Of a DNA stretch of 64,000 bases, positions 17,578-26,619 are shown in pieces; the stretch's first letter is position 1; each line of letters starts with the position of its first letter. A model generated the notes under the pieces. It was not told the DNA's origin. It did not search any database and worked only from the letters and a program-made list of their open reading frames with translations. The translations under genes and the position numbers were made by a program. The stretch is from Halosolutus gelatinilyticus (GTDB taxonomy: Archaea; Halobacteriota; Halobacteria; Halobacteriales; Natrialbaceae): assembly GCF_023028105.1 (NCBI RefSeq), contig NZ_CP095491.1, positions 1,922,001-1,986,000 of the forward strand. Reading direction: 5' to 3'.

Positions 17578-18361
17578 GCGGCCGGGCGCCGTCGCGCCGA
17601 CGGAAATATTCGGGTCTCCGACGGGGGCGATTTCCATCCGATCGCCGACGCACGCGTTCCGATACCCGTTTCGGGCGCGCTGCTGTCGGTTGGTGCCGCC
17701 GATATCGAACGAGTGATGGAGATTCTTCTCAGAATTTTAGCATAGATCCAAAATGGTACGTTCGTCGTTCTGAATTCTAGAATAGGCGTTCGATACCGCT
17801 TCTTCTCCCGTGCCGTTCGCCGCGATAGCCGTCGCCGTCGCGACGGTGCGCGGCGATCGGTCTGCGGCGTCGACGAGAAACGCGGCGTCTTCGCCGTCGC
17901 GGTTTTCCGGCGTTCGTCGGAGCAACCGCCAATGAGCCGGGCTCGCGTCGGACCCTGGCTGACGCGGAGACGCTCATTCGGATTCGGGCCGACTGCCTTC
18001 ACCGGCCCGCCGATCGCGACGGTCGCCGATCGGCGGGGAACCGGATCGCAATCTTGCCGAACATGGTCGGACTCGCCGAGCTGTCGTCGGCACGCTGTCG
18101 GTCGGCCGCTCGCGTCCGATTCGGCAGATCGGTCCTGACCGAGGTCGATCCCTCCAGTGCAGAACAATATCTAGAAACCGATGCTTCGTCAAAACAGTAG
18201 AAACTAAGACGTAACGATTCGCGCGGCATCCGCTCGTGCTCCGCAACGGAACTCGTCGAGATCGTCCCTCGCGGATTTCCCGCCGAAAACCCGCGACGGC
18301 GATCGCCGACCGGAGGGCCGATCGCGCGTGATTGCGTACGGACCGATCCCATCATCGGAAT
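17578..18361. other. 784-bp region without a supported gene
   Basis: Reading frames here look like GC-driven shadows. An AT-rich patch at 17710-17790 contains TTCTGAATTCTAGAA (17768-17782), matching the IclR-region palindrome at 11 of 15 positions, and TTCTCAGAA at about 17722. A further CAGAACAATATCTAGAAAC lies near 18160. These may be stray operators or the remains of a lost regulated gene. Confidence 0.4.
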
Positions 18362-18670
18362 TCACGCCCTCGTGAGGGCGTAGAGGACCGCGATCACGCC
18401 GCCGAGGTGCGCGAGCGTTACGAGGAGGAGGATCTCCGCGTCGGTCGCCGTCGTGAGACGAAGCAACGCGCCGTTCACCGCGACGGGGATTGCGGTGAGA
18501 AGGAGAATTCCGACGGCGAGATACAGCATCGGAGGACTTCGGTTGCGCCGGTAACCCCGGTAGGCGAGCCCGGCGACGAGGAGCCCGACGACCGCGGTCG
18601 CTCCCGCCGAGATCGCTATCAGTTCACCGCCGGTAGTAGCGGTCCAGAGCAGGTGGGGTGCGGGTATCAT
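18362..18670 (-). CDS. Small membrane protein, third gene of a three-gene operon
   Basis: 102 residues with three predicted membrane helices and the cytoplasmic loop YRGYRRNRSPPMLYLAVG. The same loop pattern (IRGYRRNRDPARLYLAIG) occurs in the gene just upstream, so the two are paralogues, probably from tandem duplication. Its ATG overlaps the upstream stop by 4 nt. Function unknown. Confidence 0.75.
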   Translation of the reverse strand: MIPAPHLLWTATTGGELIAISAGATAVVGLLVAGLAYRGYRRNRSPPMLYLAVGILLLTAIPVAVNGALLRLTTATDAEILLLVTLAHLGGVIAVLYALTRA

Positions 18671-19059
18671 GAGGACTCCTCCGAGCGTTCCGCGTCGGGA
18701 TTCCGGTCACCGCGCCGTTTCGAGCGCGGGCGCCGCCCGGGTCTCGAGGCGCCGTAGATGGCGTACAGCATCGCCGCCAGTCCGACCAGTTTGCTTGCGT
18801 TCGCAACCGCCGATCGGATCCCGGGCGGAGAACCGAGGTTCGTGAGGACGAACTGGAGGACGATCGGGCCGGTCGTGAGAAGCACCAGGCCGATCGCGAG
18901 GTACAGGCGAGCGGGGTCTCGATTCCGTCGGTAGCCGCGGATCACGAGAGAGGCGACGATCAGCGACAGGACGGCGGTGACGAGTAATCCGAGCAGCGTG
19001 AGTACGACGACGATTGGCGACCCGCCGGACGTCGTCTGAAGGTTGGTAAGCGTGAGCAT
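18667..19059 (-). CDS. Small membrane protein, paralogue of the next gene
   Basis: 130 residues: about three membrane helices, the RGYRRNRDPARLYLAIG loop, and a basic-then-acidic tail (GRRPRSKRRGDRNPDAERSEESS). Start ATG at 19059 lies one base from the stop of the upstream HTH gene and its own stop overlaps the next start, so these three genes form an operon. Function unknown; control by the HTH protein is likely from context. Confidence 0.75.
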   Translation of the reverse strand: MLTLTNLQTTSGGSPIVVVLTLLGLLVTAVLSLIVASLVIRGYRRNRDPARLYLAIGLVLLTTGPIVLQFVLTNLGSPPGIRSAVANASKLVGLAAMLYAIYGASRPGRRPRSKRRGDRNPDAERSEESS

Positions 19060-19060
19060 G

Positions 19061-19426
19061 TTATCGGAGCCCCTCGAAGAGGTCGGTGAACCGGTCGGCC
19101 GCGTTTTCCTCCCGGTAGGCGATGTCCAGTTTGAACTCGCCGTCTTCCAGTTCGATTTCGATTCGGTCGAGTCGCGCCGTGTACGTGCTGTAGTGGTGTC
19201 CGTCCCTGTCGAGCTGGAGACGTTCTTCCAGGAGCTCGTACTCCTGCAGCCGTTCGATCCGGCGGTAGATCGTAGAGACGGACGCGTCGCAGGCCTCGCT
19301 GAGCTCGGGTGCGGACAGCTCCTGATCGCTCGTCTGAACGAGTATCGCGTGCGCGTACTCGTCCTCGAGAAGCCCGCCGATCGCCCGAACGTCGCTTCCC
19401 TCGCTCTCGTCGTCCCCATCGCTCAT
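19061..19426 (-). CDS. Winged-helix transcriptional regulator (ArsR-like, haloarchaeal)
   Basis: 121 residues. An acidic N-terminus precedes a winged helix: LSAPELSEACDASVSTIYRRIERLQEYELLEE, with recognition helix VSTIYRRIERL and a wing (LQLDRDGHHYSTY). The C-terminal half (RLDRIEIELEDGEFKLDIAY) is typical of haloarchaeal HTH proteins found beside small membrane proteins. It is the first gene of a three-gene operon with two paralogous membrane proteins and probably regulates it. Effector unknown. Confidence 0.8.
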   Translation of the reverse strand: MSDGDDESEGSDVRAIGGLLEDEYAHAILVQTSDQELSAPELSEACDASVSTIYRRIERLQEYELLEERLQLDRDGHHYSTYTARLDRIEIELEDGEFKLDIAYREENAADRFTDLFEGLR

Positions 19427-19759
19427 CCGTATCGACTACTGTAACGTCCGCGCGAGGGGAGATCCCAACCCGATCGATACGACTCGTCCTCTCATCCGTT
19501 TGCTAGGCGTGGGCGCGGGAGCGACATAAAGGAGCGGACACGGTCGCTCGCTCGGCGACCGTGGCCTGCGGGTTAACAGGGTCCCGTAAGCGATCGGTTG
19601 ATTGCGACGCGAACGGACGCGCTGGGCTCCGGATTCAAAACCGTTCGTACCAGTTCTGATCGTTCCGATACAAGTCGACGAACCTGGAGATTCCCTCTCG
19701 GATCCCGTTGCCGGCTCGTCCCCAGCACTCGTTCGCCGGATCGAGCACCGGACTCCGTT
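19427..19759. other. 333-bp region without a supported gene
   Basis: Intergenic between the HTH operon promoter (right-to-left) and the end of the epimerase gene. I see no RNA gene, repeat or convincing reading frame. Confidence 0.5.
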
Positions 19760-21001
19760 TCAGCGGTCGTCGCCGTCGATCCGGTTCGCGTTCGAGACGG
19801 CGTCGGCGGACCGCCAGCTCTCGTACCACGCGCTCACCGGGTGGTAATCCGGCTCGACCCCCGGCGGATCGGGCGCGATCGGTTCGTTCCCGTCCTGGGG
19901 AGACGTTCGCTTTTCGTACCAGAGGCCGGCGGGGCCGTGGTACCGTTCGGCGCGCGAGACGAATCGGCGGTGTCGCGAGCGGAACCGATCGCTCGCGGCC
20001 GTGTCCCCGCGGACGGTCGCTCGTTCGGCCAGCGCCGCCGCCGCGCCGATCGCCTCGGCGAGCGCCCACCCGTATCGGTCGGGAACGATGGGATCCCCGC
20101 CCGCGTCGACGGTGTACGCGAACCCGTCTCCCGTCCACCCGAGGTCGATCGCCGCGTCGAACAGCTCGACGGCTCGCGCGTACCACTCCCGGTCGGCTTC
20201 CCCGGATTCGGCGCCGTCGTAGCGATCCAGCAGGGCGAGGAATTTGGCCCACTCGGCGTGGTGACCCGGCTGGTACCCCGGCGGACGGAACTGGTGGCGG
20301 GGCCGGTCCTCGTTGTACTCGAAGTCGTGTTCCCAGTCCGCGGCGTAGTGTTCCCAGAGCAGCCCGTCGGTTTCCGCCGCGAGATCGACGGTGAGGCGGG
20401 TCGCGATCGTCCGCGCCAGCTCGAGAAACCGCGCCTCGCCGGTCGCCTCGTAGGCCGCGAGGTACGCCTCGCAGGCGTGCATGTTCGCGTTCTGCCCGCG
20501 GTAGGGCTCCCGCTCCGTCCAGTCGGGATCGCAGTCGCTCCGGAGCAGGCCCGTCTCGTCGCGGAACCGGCGATCGAGCAGATCGGCCGCGTCGCGCAGC
20601 GCGGATTCGGCGCCGTCGATCCCGGCCGCCGTCGCCCGCGCGTACGCGAGGAGGACGAACGCGTGGCCGTACGCCGATCGCGTTCGATCGATCGGATCGC
20701 CGCGCTGGTCGACGACGAGGCGGTACCCCTCACCGTCGGCCGCTCGGTGGGCGTCCCGGAGGAACGCGAGCCCGTGTTCGGCGGCGTCGAGACACCAGTC
20801 GGGGCCGTCGACCGTCGCGCCGACGGCGAAGTTCGCGATCGATCGGCAGGTCGCCACCAGGTGTCGGCGATCGTCCGTGTACGGCTCGCTCGTCGCCGGG
20901 TGGAGCAGGCGGAATCCGCGGTCGGCCAGCGCATCGGGATACTGGAGTCTGAGGGTCGCGAGCAGCCGCGATCGGTAGGCGTCCGGTGAGTGCTCGTCCA
21001 T
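19760..21001 (-). CDS. N-acylglucosamine 2-epimerase (AGE) family sugar epimerase/isomerase
   Basis: 413 residues forming the (alpha/alpha)6 barrel of the AGE family. The conserved His positions appear as GQNANMHACEAYLAA, QPGHHAEWAKFLALL and PDYHPVSAWY. Family members interconvert GlcNAc/ManNAc, mannose/fructose, cellobiose/Glc-Man or act on sulfoquinovose-derived sugars; the sequence alone does not say which. ATG at 21001 (MDEHSPD) was chosen because the frame upstream is shadow-like. It is monocistronic and 18 kb from the xylan genes, so a link with hemicellulose is only possible, not shown. Confidence 0.8.
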   Translation of the reverse strand: MDEHSPDAYRSRLLATLRLQYPDALADRGFRLLHPATSEPYTDDRRHLVATCRSIANFAVGATVDGPDWCLDAAEHGLAFLRDAHRAADGEGYRLVVDQRGDPIDRTRSAYGHAFVLLAYARATAAGIDGAESALRDAADLLDRRFRDETGLLRSDCDPDWTEREPYRGQNANMHACEAYLAAYEATGEARFLELARTIATRLTVDLAAETDGLLWEHYAADWEHDFEYNEDRPRHQFRPPGYQPGHHAEWAKFLALLDRYDGAESGEADREWYARAVELFDAAIDLGWTGDGFAYTVDAGGDPIVPDRYGWALAEAIGAAAALAERATVRGDTAASDRFRSRHRRFVSRAERYHGPAGLWYEKRTSPQDGNEPIAPDPPGVEPDYHPVSAWYESWRSADAVSNANRIDGDDR

Positions 21002-21114
21002 GGGCGAATCTGGGGCCGGCGTCACTTGGCTGCGTTGAAGTGGGCGCCGAGCCGTTCGGCCCGCTCTCGGTTCGCGTCGAGTCCGAATCGTCGATCCGGC
21101 GTCGGCGGGGCGGA

Positions 21115-21471
21115 TCAGGTTTCGGCCGCGATCCAGGCGCGGAACCGCTCGGCCGCGACTTCGGCGACCGCCGCGGCGATGCGTGACGGCGAGCCGGAGA
21201 GGTCCCAGACGTACTCTCCGGTGCGGGTGACGGCGACCCACTCGACGTATCCGTTCCGATCGAGTTCCACGAGGAGGGCTTCGAAGACGCCGTCGTCGAG
21301 GGACACGCCGAGCGAGCGCTCGATAGCCGCGGCGAGTTGGGACGTCGTGGCGACGACGCGTCGATCGAAGTCGGTAGTCGGCTCCGCGTCAGCGGCGGTA
21401 TCGGTCTCGGCGGCGGCCGGAAGCGCGGTCGGCGAGGGCGGTGCGAGTGGAGACGGCGGTCGATCGGGCAT
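21115..21471 (-). CDS. Hypothetical protein
   Basis: 118 residues. A Pro/Ala-rich, probably disordered N-terminal third (PPSPLAPPSPTALPAAAE) is followed by a compact helical/strand domain (VVATTSQLAAAIERSLGVSLDDGVFEALLVELDRNGYVEW), reminiscent of a winged helix but without a clear match. An upstream GTG at 21480 is an alternative start. It lies 113 nt upstream of the epimerase gene on the same strand. Confidence 0.55.
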   Translation of the reverse strand: MPDRPPSPLAPPSPTALPAAAETDTAADAEPTTDFDRRVVATTSQLAAAIERSLGVSLDDGVFEALLVELDRNGYVEWVAVTRTGEYVWDLSGSPSRIAAAVAEVAAERFRAWIAAET

Positions 21472-21761
21472 GACTGTCACGCTGGCTCTGTCGCTGGCCG
21501 TTGTAAATTTGGTGGTACTCGCCGAGAAGGAGCGGAGAGACCGTCAGGCGGGTTCGACGGGCACGGATCACAACGGGGTGCCGTGCAGCGAGATCCGATC
21601 GGGGCCGTATCGGCTACTCGGCCGACACGTGCGACCGGACGTCCCGCGCTGCTCTCGTCGGCGTTCGTCGCGCCGGCGGATTCGGGCACCGCCTTCGGCG
21701 CGATCGGGTCGCACGATCGGACGTCGTGCGGCGCCGGCGCTCCGAGGGGTCAAACGGTTCG

Positions 21762-22040
21762 TTACAGGTCGTCGAGGTACTGTTCTTCCCACTCTCGACG
21801 CTGTTCGATCGACTGACGCCCGCTGTCGCTGATTGCGTAGTAGTTCGTCCGTCGATCGAGTTGTCCCTTCTCGACCAGCTCCTTGTTGACGAGCGTGTCG
21901 AGGTTGGGGTACAGTCGACCGTGATTGATGTCACTTGTGTAATACGATTCGATCTCTTCTTTCACGTCTTGGCCGGATGGCTGATCGGCCCCGGCGATGA
22001 CGTACAGGAGATCTCGCTGAAACCCGGTCAGATCGTCCAT
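21762..22040 (-). CDS. PadR-family transcriptional regulator
   Basis: 92 residues: a minimal PadR winged helix of the haloarchaeal type. FQRDLLYVIAGADQPSGQDVKEEIESYY is followed by the recognition helix/wing region HGRLYPNLDTLVNKELVEKGQLDRRTNYYAISDSG. Short PadR proteins of this form are common haloarchaeal regulators, some acting in oxidative stress. Target genes are not evident from the context. Confidence 0.88.
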   Translation of the reverse strand: MDDLTGFQRDLLYVIAGADQPSGQDVKEEIESYYTSDINHGRLYPNLDTLVNKELVEKGQLDRRTNYYAISDSGRQSIEQRREWEEQYLDDL

Positions 22041-22396
22041 GTTTCACCCATGCGTTCACACCAGTAGACTGACTGTTTGTTATCAATACCGTATCGGCGG
22101 GTTTGATACTGGTTTCGAGGCGTTCATCGGCGAAACGTCGGGTATCGCAGCCCCTATGGATCGTAGTACTCGATTACGGCCGCTGCCGAACACGGCGACG
22201 TTCCCTCCGATTTTCGCATCCTCGCCCGTACGAGACCATCGTGTAGTCGCGTTAGCGTCCGGTGACCGTAGATAATGGTGACGATATACCGATCGCAGGA
22301 ATTCGGCGACTGTCGCCGCCGTACGTGTCACCGGCCGATGAATTACCGAAAAGTGATAATCGAAACTGAACCCGGTACCGAACGTGAGAAGCCGTT
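22041..22396. other. 356-bp region without a supported gene
   Basis: Lies upstream of the PadR gene and downstream of the cold-shock gene. AT-rich stretches near 22070-22100 and 22340-22370 are plausible promoter and terminator DNA; no gene, RNA or repeat was recognised. Confidence 0.45.
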
Positions 22397-22591
22397 TTAC
22401 AGGCGGTTGACGTTGGTGGCGCGGGGGCCCTTGGGGGCCTGTTCGATGTCGAATTCGATCTCTGTGCCTTCTTCGAGGTCCGGACCGCCAACGTCTTCCA
22501 TGTGGAAGAATACGTCATCGTCCGCGTCGTCCGTCGAAATGAAACCGTAACCGCCTGTGTCGTTGAAGAAATCAACGTTGCCTTTCGCCAT
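22397..22591 (-). CDS. Cold-shock domain protein (CspA family)
   Basis: 64 residues covering one complete cold-shock OB fold. RNP1-like GGYGFISTDD and RNP2-like DVFFHMEDV are present, with the typical ending GPRATNVNRL. Acts as a single-stranded nucleic acid (RNA) chaperone. Compared with bacterial CspA the protein is acidic, as in other haloarchaeal versions. Confidence 0.93.
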   Translation of the reverse strand: MAKGNVDFFNDTGGYGFISTDDADDDVFFHMEDVGGPDLEEGTEIEFDIEQAPKGPRATNVNRL

Positions 22592-23127
22592 TGCAAGTGA
22601 ACGAACTTCCGCGACACGTATAACAGTTGTGTTATAGTTTTCATCTCGAAACGGAAATAATACCTGAGGAAACCGACCTTCTACCGGTTGATTCTCAAAA
22701 CGTCGCTCGGATCGGTACTTCTATCGCGGCGATAATACGGCGATCACGGCGCCGAAATGTCTCGAACCTGACCGACTCGAAACCGACGAAACGGACCGTT
22801 CGATCGCTGTGCGGGTGACGCGGCGGCCCGATCGGTCTCGGTGACAGCGCCGGTGAACGACCGTGGCCCGCCAGTCACTGACTGCCCGTTCGTCCAGATC
22901 ACGCCGGCTCGATTCCGAGCGGGTCGGATCCGAGCGCCGTCGGTTCGCGCCGATTTTCCGCCGGTCAGCGTCGATCGAGACCGACCGCAGTCGACCGCGG
23001 TCGGAGTCGACCGCGACCGGCCGTCCCTCTCGATCACCCTCGAAGAATCGGACGAGAATCGGTACCGCACACCGTGATCACCCGCGAATAGCACCGCTTA
23101 GGTGGATCCGCCGAATAGATCGGTCCC
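22592..23127. other. 536-bp region without a supported gene
   Basis: AT-rich near the cspA start (promoter), then GC-rich. Short TCGACCG/CGGTCGA-type direct repeats occur around 22970-23020. No convincing reading frame or RNA was seen. Confidence 0.45.
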
Positions 23128-23844
23128 ATGACACAGCATCGCGCTACGCCCACCGTCGCGCAGGTCACGTTGATCGGGTTCTTCGTGGCGGCGCTGGTGA
23201 CGGCGCAATTGACTGCATCGAAGGTGCTCGCGTTCGAACTCCCCGTCGCGCTCCCGATCGCGGGCGCGGAACTCGTGCTGCCGGGGGCGGCGCTGGCCTA
23301 CGCGCTCACGTTCCTCGCGAGCGACTGTTACACCGAGTTGTACGGCAAGCGGGCGGCCCAGATCGTCGTCAACGTCGGCTTCGTGCTGAACTTCGTCGTC
23401 CTGGCGCTCGTCTGGTCAACGATCGCCGCGCCGGCGGCCGATCCCGACGTCGCAGCCGAGTTCGCCACGGTGCTCGGAGCGTCGACGAACATCGTCGTCG
23501 GCAGTCTGCTGGCGTACGTCGTCAGCCAGAACTGGGACGTCTTCGTCTTCCACCGCATTCGCGACCGCACCGGCGCCGAGAAACTCTGGCTCCGGAACAT
23601 CGGCTCTACGGCGAGCAGCCAGGCGATCGACACCATCATCTTCGTCGCGATCGGGTTCGCCGTCGCGCCGGCGGTCCTCGGGGTCGGCGACGTGCTCCCG
23701 GTCCCCGTTCTCCTCTCGCTGATCGTTGGCCAGTACCTGTTGAAACTCGCGATCGCCGTGCTCGACACGCCGGTCGTCTACGCCGTCGTCGCGCTCGTCC
23801 GATCGCGACGCGCGGCCGCGGGCGAGGACCGGGCGGCAGCCTGA
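23128..23844 (+). CDS. VUT-family transporter (queuosine/archaeosine precursor transporter, YhhQ-like)
   Basis: 238 residues with about six membrane helices. Family landmarks are ASKVLAFE near the first helix, FLASDCYTELYGKRAAQIVVNVGF after helix three, and the late WLRNIGSTASSQAIDTIIF segment. YhhQ/VUT proteins are vitamin-uptake-type transporters; in bacteria YhhQ salvages 7-cyano/7-aminomethyl-7-deazaguanine, and in archaea this would feed archaeosine synthesis. The substrate is inferred from the family. Confidence 0.87.
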   Translation: MTQHRATPTVAQVTLIGFFVAALVTAQLTASKVLAFELPVALPIAGAELVLPGAALAYALTFLASDCYTELYGKRAAQIVVNVGFVLNFVVLALVWSTIAAPAADPDVAAEFATVLGASTNIVVGSLLAYVVSQNWDVFVFHRIRDRTGAEKLWLRNIGSTASSQAIDTIIFVAIGFAVAPAVLGVGDVLPVPVLLSLIVGQYLLKLAIAVLDTPVVYAVVALVRSRRAAAGEDRAAA

Positions 23845-24187
23845 CCGGATCGCAGACGTTACGACCTGTTTATACGATCGTCGGATAGGGTCCTCGGCCT
23901 CACCCGCCGCCTTCGCGACCTCCTCCATGAGCGCGGGTCGCTGCTGCTCCGGCTCGTCGTCGACGACGCGGCGCACCTGCTCCAGAACGGACACGTCGGG
24001 CTTCGGTGGCGGTCGGGAGAAGCGCGGCCGAGAGAACGGGCCGAAACGGACGTCTACTACCTGCTCGCCGACGCTCTGCTCTGTGACGCGGCTGACGTAT
24101 GCGGGGAGCTTCTCGGCGACTTCGAGTGAAGCCGGCGGCGCCGATCGAAACGGGGAGCGTTTTGTGGGTCGCTCGCGAGGTGCGCCC
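23845..24187. other. 343-bp region with strand-ambiguous coding-like sequence
   Basis: Between two forward genes. The minus strand reads an acidic halophile-like stretch (VAEKLPAYVSRVTEQSVGEQ to EEVAKAAGEAEDPIRRSYK) but runs on without a stop into antisense of the VUT gene. The plus strand continues in frame after the VUT stop to 24129 but has no start codon. Neither can be called a gene; it may be a decayed small gene. Confidence 0.3.
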
Positions 24188-25279
24188 ATGGACGAACGCG
24201 TACGCGAGCACGCGGAAGTGCTGGTCGACTGGAGCGCGCGGGTCGAAGCGGGCGACGACGTCATCCTCGTCGTCGGTCCCGAGGCGCACGATCTCGCCGT
24301 CGCGGTCGCCGAGAAACTCGGCGAGCGCGGTGCGAACCTGCTGACGATGTACGGCTCGGGAGAGATCACGCGCGCGTACCTCCGCACCCACGACGGCGAT
24401 TTCGACGAGAACCCGGACTTCGAGCGCGCGCTGTACGAGCGGGCCGACGTCGTCCTCTCGATCGGCGGCGGGCGAAACACCAGCGCGATGGCGGACGTTC
24501 CGGGCGAGACCCGGCAGGCCTACGACGGCGCCCGAACCGAAATCCACGAGGCCCGCTTCGACACCCGCTGGGTCTCGACGGTCCATCCGACGCGATCGCT
24601 CGCCCAGCAGGCGAACATGGCCTACGAGGAGTACCGGGAGTTCGCCTACGACGCCATCCTGCGGGACTGGGAGGCGCTGGCCGAGGAGATGGCGCAGCTC
24701 AAGGACCTGCTCGACGACGGCGAGGAGGTGCGACTCGTCGCCGACGGGACCGACCTCCGGATGCGGATCGACGATCGGACCGGGGTCAACAGCGCGGCGT
24801 CGGTCGCCTACGGCTCGCACAACCTGCCGAGCGGCGAGGTCTTCACCGCGCCGTACGCCACCGAAGGAGCGGTCACGTTCGACGTCCCCATGACGCTCCG
24901 CGGGACGCCGGTCCGGAACGTTCGCCTCGAGTTCGAGGACGGCGAGGTCGTCGACTACGTGGCCGAGCAGGGCGAGTCCGTCATCGGAGCGATCCTCGAC
25001 ACCGACGAGGGCGCTCGCCGCCTGGGCGAACTCGGGATCGGCATGAATCGTGGAATCGATCGATACACCGACAACATCCTCTTCGACGAGAAGATGGGCG
25101 ACACGGTTCACCTCGCTGTCGGGCGAGCGTACGACGCGTGTCTCCCCGAGGGCGAGACGGGCAACGAGTCGGCGGTTCACACCGACATGATCCTCGACGT
25201 CAGCGAGGACGCTCGCCTCGAGATCGACGACAAAGTCGTCCAGCGAAACGGCCGGTTCCGGTGGGAAGACGGGTTCTGA
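24188..25279 (+). CDS. Aminopeptidase, peptidase family M29
   Basis: 363 residues, normal for M29. The dinuclear metal site is visible as NLPSGEVFTAPY, GELGIGMN, FDEKMGDTVHLAVG and SAVHTDMI, which carry the conserved Glu, Glu, Glu/His and His/Asp ligands. M29 enzymes are broad-specificity cytosolic aminopeptidases that remove N-terminal residues. The ATG at 24188 was chosen because the family N-terminus (VREHAEVLVDWS) starts directly after it; the longer frame upstream is low-complexity shadow. Confidence 0.9.
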   Translation: MDERVREHAEVLVDWSARVEAGDDVILVVGPEAHDLAVAVAEKLGERGANLLTMYGSGEITRAYLRTHDGDFDENPDFERALYERADVVLSIGGGRNTSAMADVPGETRQAYDGARTEIHEARFDTRWVSTVHPTRSLAQQANMAYEEYREFAYDAILRDWEALAEEMAQLKDLLDDGEEVRLVADGTDLRMRIDDRTGVNSAASVAYGSHNLPSGEVFTAPYATEGAVTFDVPMTLRGTPVRNVRLEFEDGEVVDYVAEQGESVIGAILDTDEGARRLGELGIGMNRGIDRYTDNILFDEKMGDTVHLAVGRAYDACLPEGETGNESAVHTDMILDVSEDARLEIDDKVVQRNGRFRWEDGF

Positions 25280-25961
25280 TCGGAACGAAACCGACTGTTC
25301 GTTCGTCGGTTCTCACTGTGAGCTGCGTCGCGCGGGACGGAGTTCTCGTGGACGTGCTACACCGGTTCCGGCGCGAGGAGGGCAATCGATCGTCGCACTC
25401 GCACTGGAGCTCCTCGTCCCGATCCCGAAGAGCTGCTGTTTCGCAAGGGGCTCGCGGTACTCATCGACAGTATCGGCCCCATCGGGTATCTCTTCGTCTC
25501 GTCGATCGCCGCGTCCATCTGCTCGTCCTCGCCGTTGTGGGGACCGAAACGATCGGAGCGCGATCGATCCGGGCATCGAGCCCGTTCTTCGGGGGATCGA
25601 TCGTCCGTTTCCAGGCGATTCTGGACGCGGTGGCACGGTCCGAACGCGCCGCCCGTGGCACTCGAGCCGTCGTCTCGAAGGTCCGCGGTTAGAGACCGCC
25701 GTCCCGGAATAAACGGGTCGTTACCCGCGTTAGCTCCGATTTTCGATCGGACCAGTCTATCGAAGTGACTGTATAATAATAGGCTATCTCGCCCTCCGTT
25801 CGTGTACCGCCGTGACCGGTGGCGGCGAATAACCGGTCCGAGGCGATTCGCTGCTCATCGCCTCGTTCCCCGCTCGGCAGTTGTCTGCCCGCCCGGCCGG
25901 AGGCGGTACATATCCGGCGATCACCGTTTCCCTTTATCCCCGTCGACCCGAAACGACGACC
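25280..25961. other. 682-bp region, possibly containing a decayed gene
   Basis: No intact gene is supported. One plus-strand frame around 25418-25530 reads a protein-like hydrophobic segment (PEELLFRKGLAVLIDSIGPI then GYLFVSSIAASI) without start or continuation, suggesting a remnant. TATA-like CTTTATC at about 25931 belongs to the DUF309 gene (ATG 25962). Confidence 0.35.
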
Positions 25962-26576
25962 ATGCGCGATCGGCTTCGGGCAGGTATCGCCATCTATAAC
26001 GAGGGGTACTACCACGCCGCCCACGACGCCTGGGAGGATCGCTGGCTCGACCTCGAGTCCGGGACCGACGACGAACGGCTCCTCCACGGACTGATCCAGT
26101 TCACCGCCGCCGTCTACCACGCCCGCAATCGCAACTGGACGGGAGCGATCGGCCTCGCGAACAGCGGGCTGGACTACCTCGACGGCCTTCCCGACGGCTA
26201 CCGCGACGTTCGACTCCAACCGGTCCGATCGTACCTCGCGATTCTCGCGTCCGATCCCGAGATCATCGAACGGCGCCCGCCGGTCCCGATCGATCACGAG
26301 ACCGATACGCCCGGCCTCGCCGATCTCGAATTCGAACCGACGACGATCGCCGCGATCGTCCTCGCCGAGGAGCTGGGCTTCGACGAGGAACCGATCGAAC
26401 GGGCGCGGACCTACGCGGAGACGGATCTCGCGGCGGGTGAAGACGACAGCCAATTCATCTCACTGCTGTTCGATTTCGTTCGCGAAGCGGAGCACCGTGG
26501 AATCGTCTCCCAGCGGCTGAGCGAACACGTCGAACGACGGCGGACCCGCGAGTCGGACGTCGAGGGGCTCTTCTAA
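25962..26576 (+). CDS. DUF309 domain protein
   Basis: 204 residues. The DUF309 signature is clear at the N-terminus: YNEGYYHAAHDAWEDRW followed by LLHGLIQFTAAVYHARNRNW and an amphipathic helix. DUF309 folds as a small helical bundle with conserved Glu/His/Trp; its biochemical role is not known. The start is supported by a TATA-like box at about -30. Convergent with the azf gene. Confidence 0.87.
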   Translation: MRDRLRAGIAIYNEGYYHAAHDAWEDRWLDLESGTDDERLLHGLIQFTAAVYHARNRNWTGAIGLANSGLDYLDGLPDGYRDVRLQPVRSYLAILASDPEIIERRPPVPIDHETDTPGLADLEFEPTTIAAIVLAEELGFDEEPIERARTYAETDLAAGEDDSQFISLLFDFVREAEHRGIVSQRLSEHVERRRTRESDVEGLF

Positions 26577-26619
26577 CAGCTCGCGGCGTTCACACGGATC
26601 GTCGACGTGCCGGACGGCC

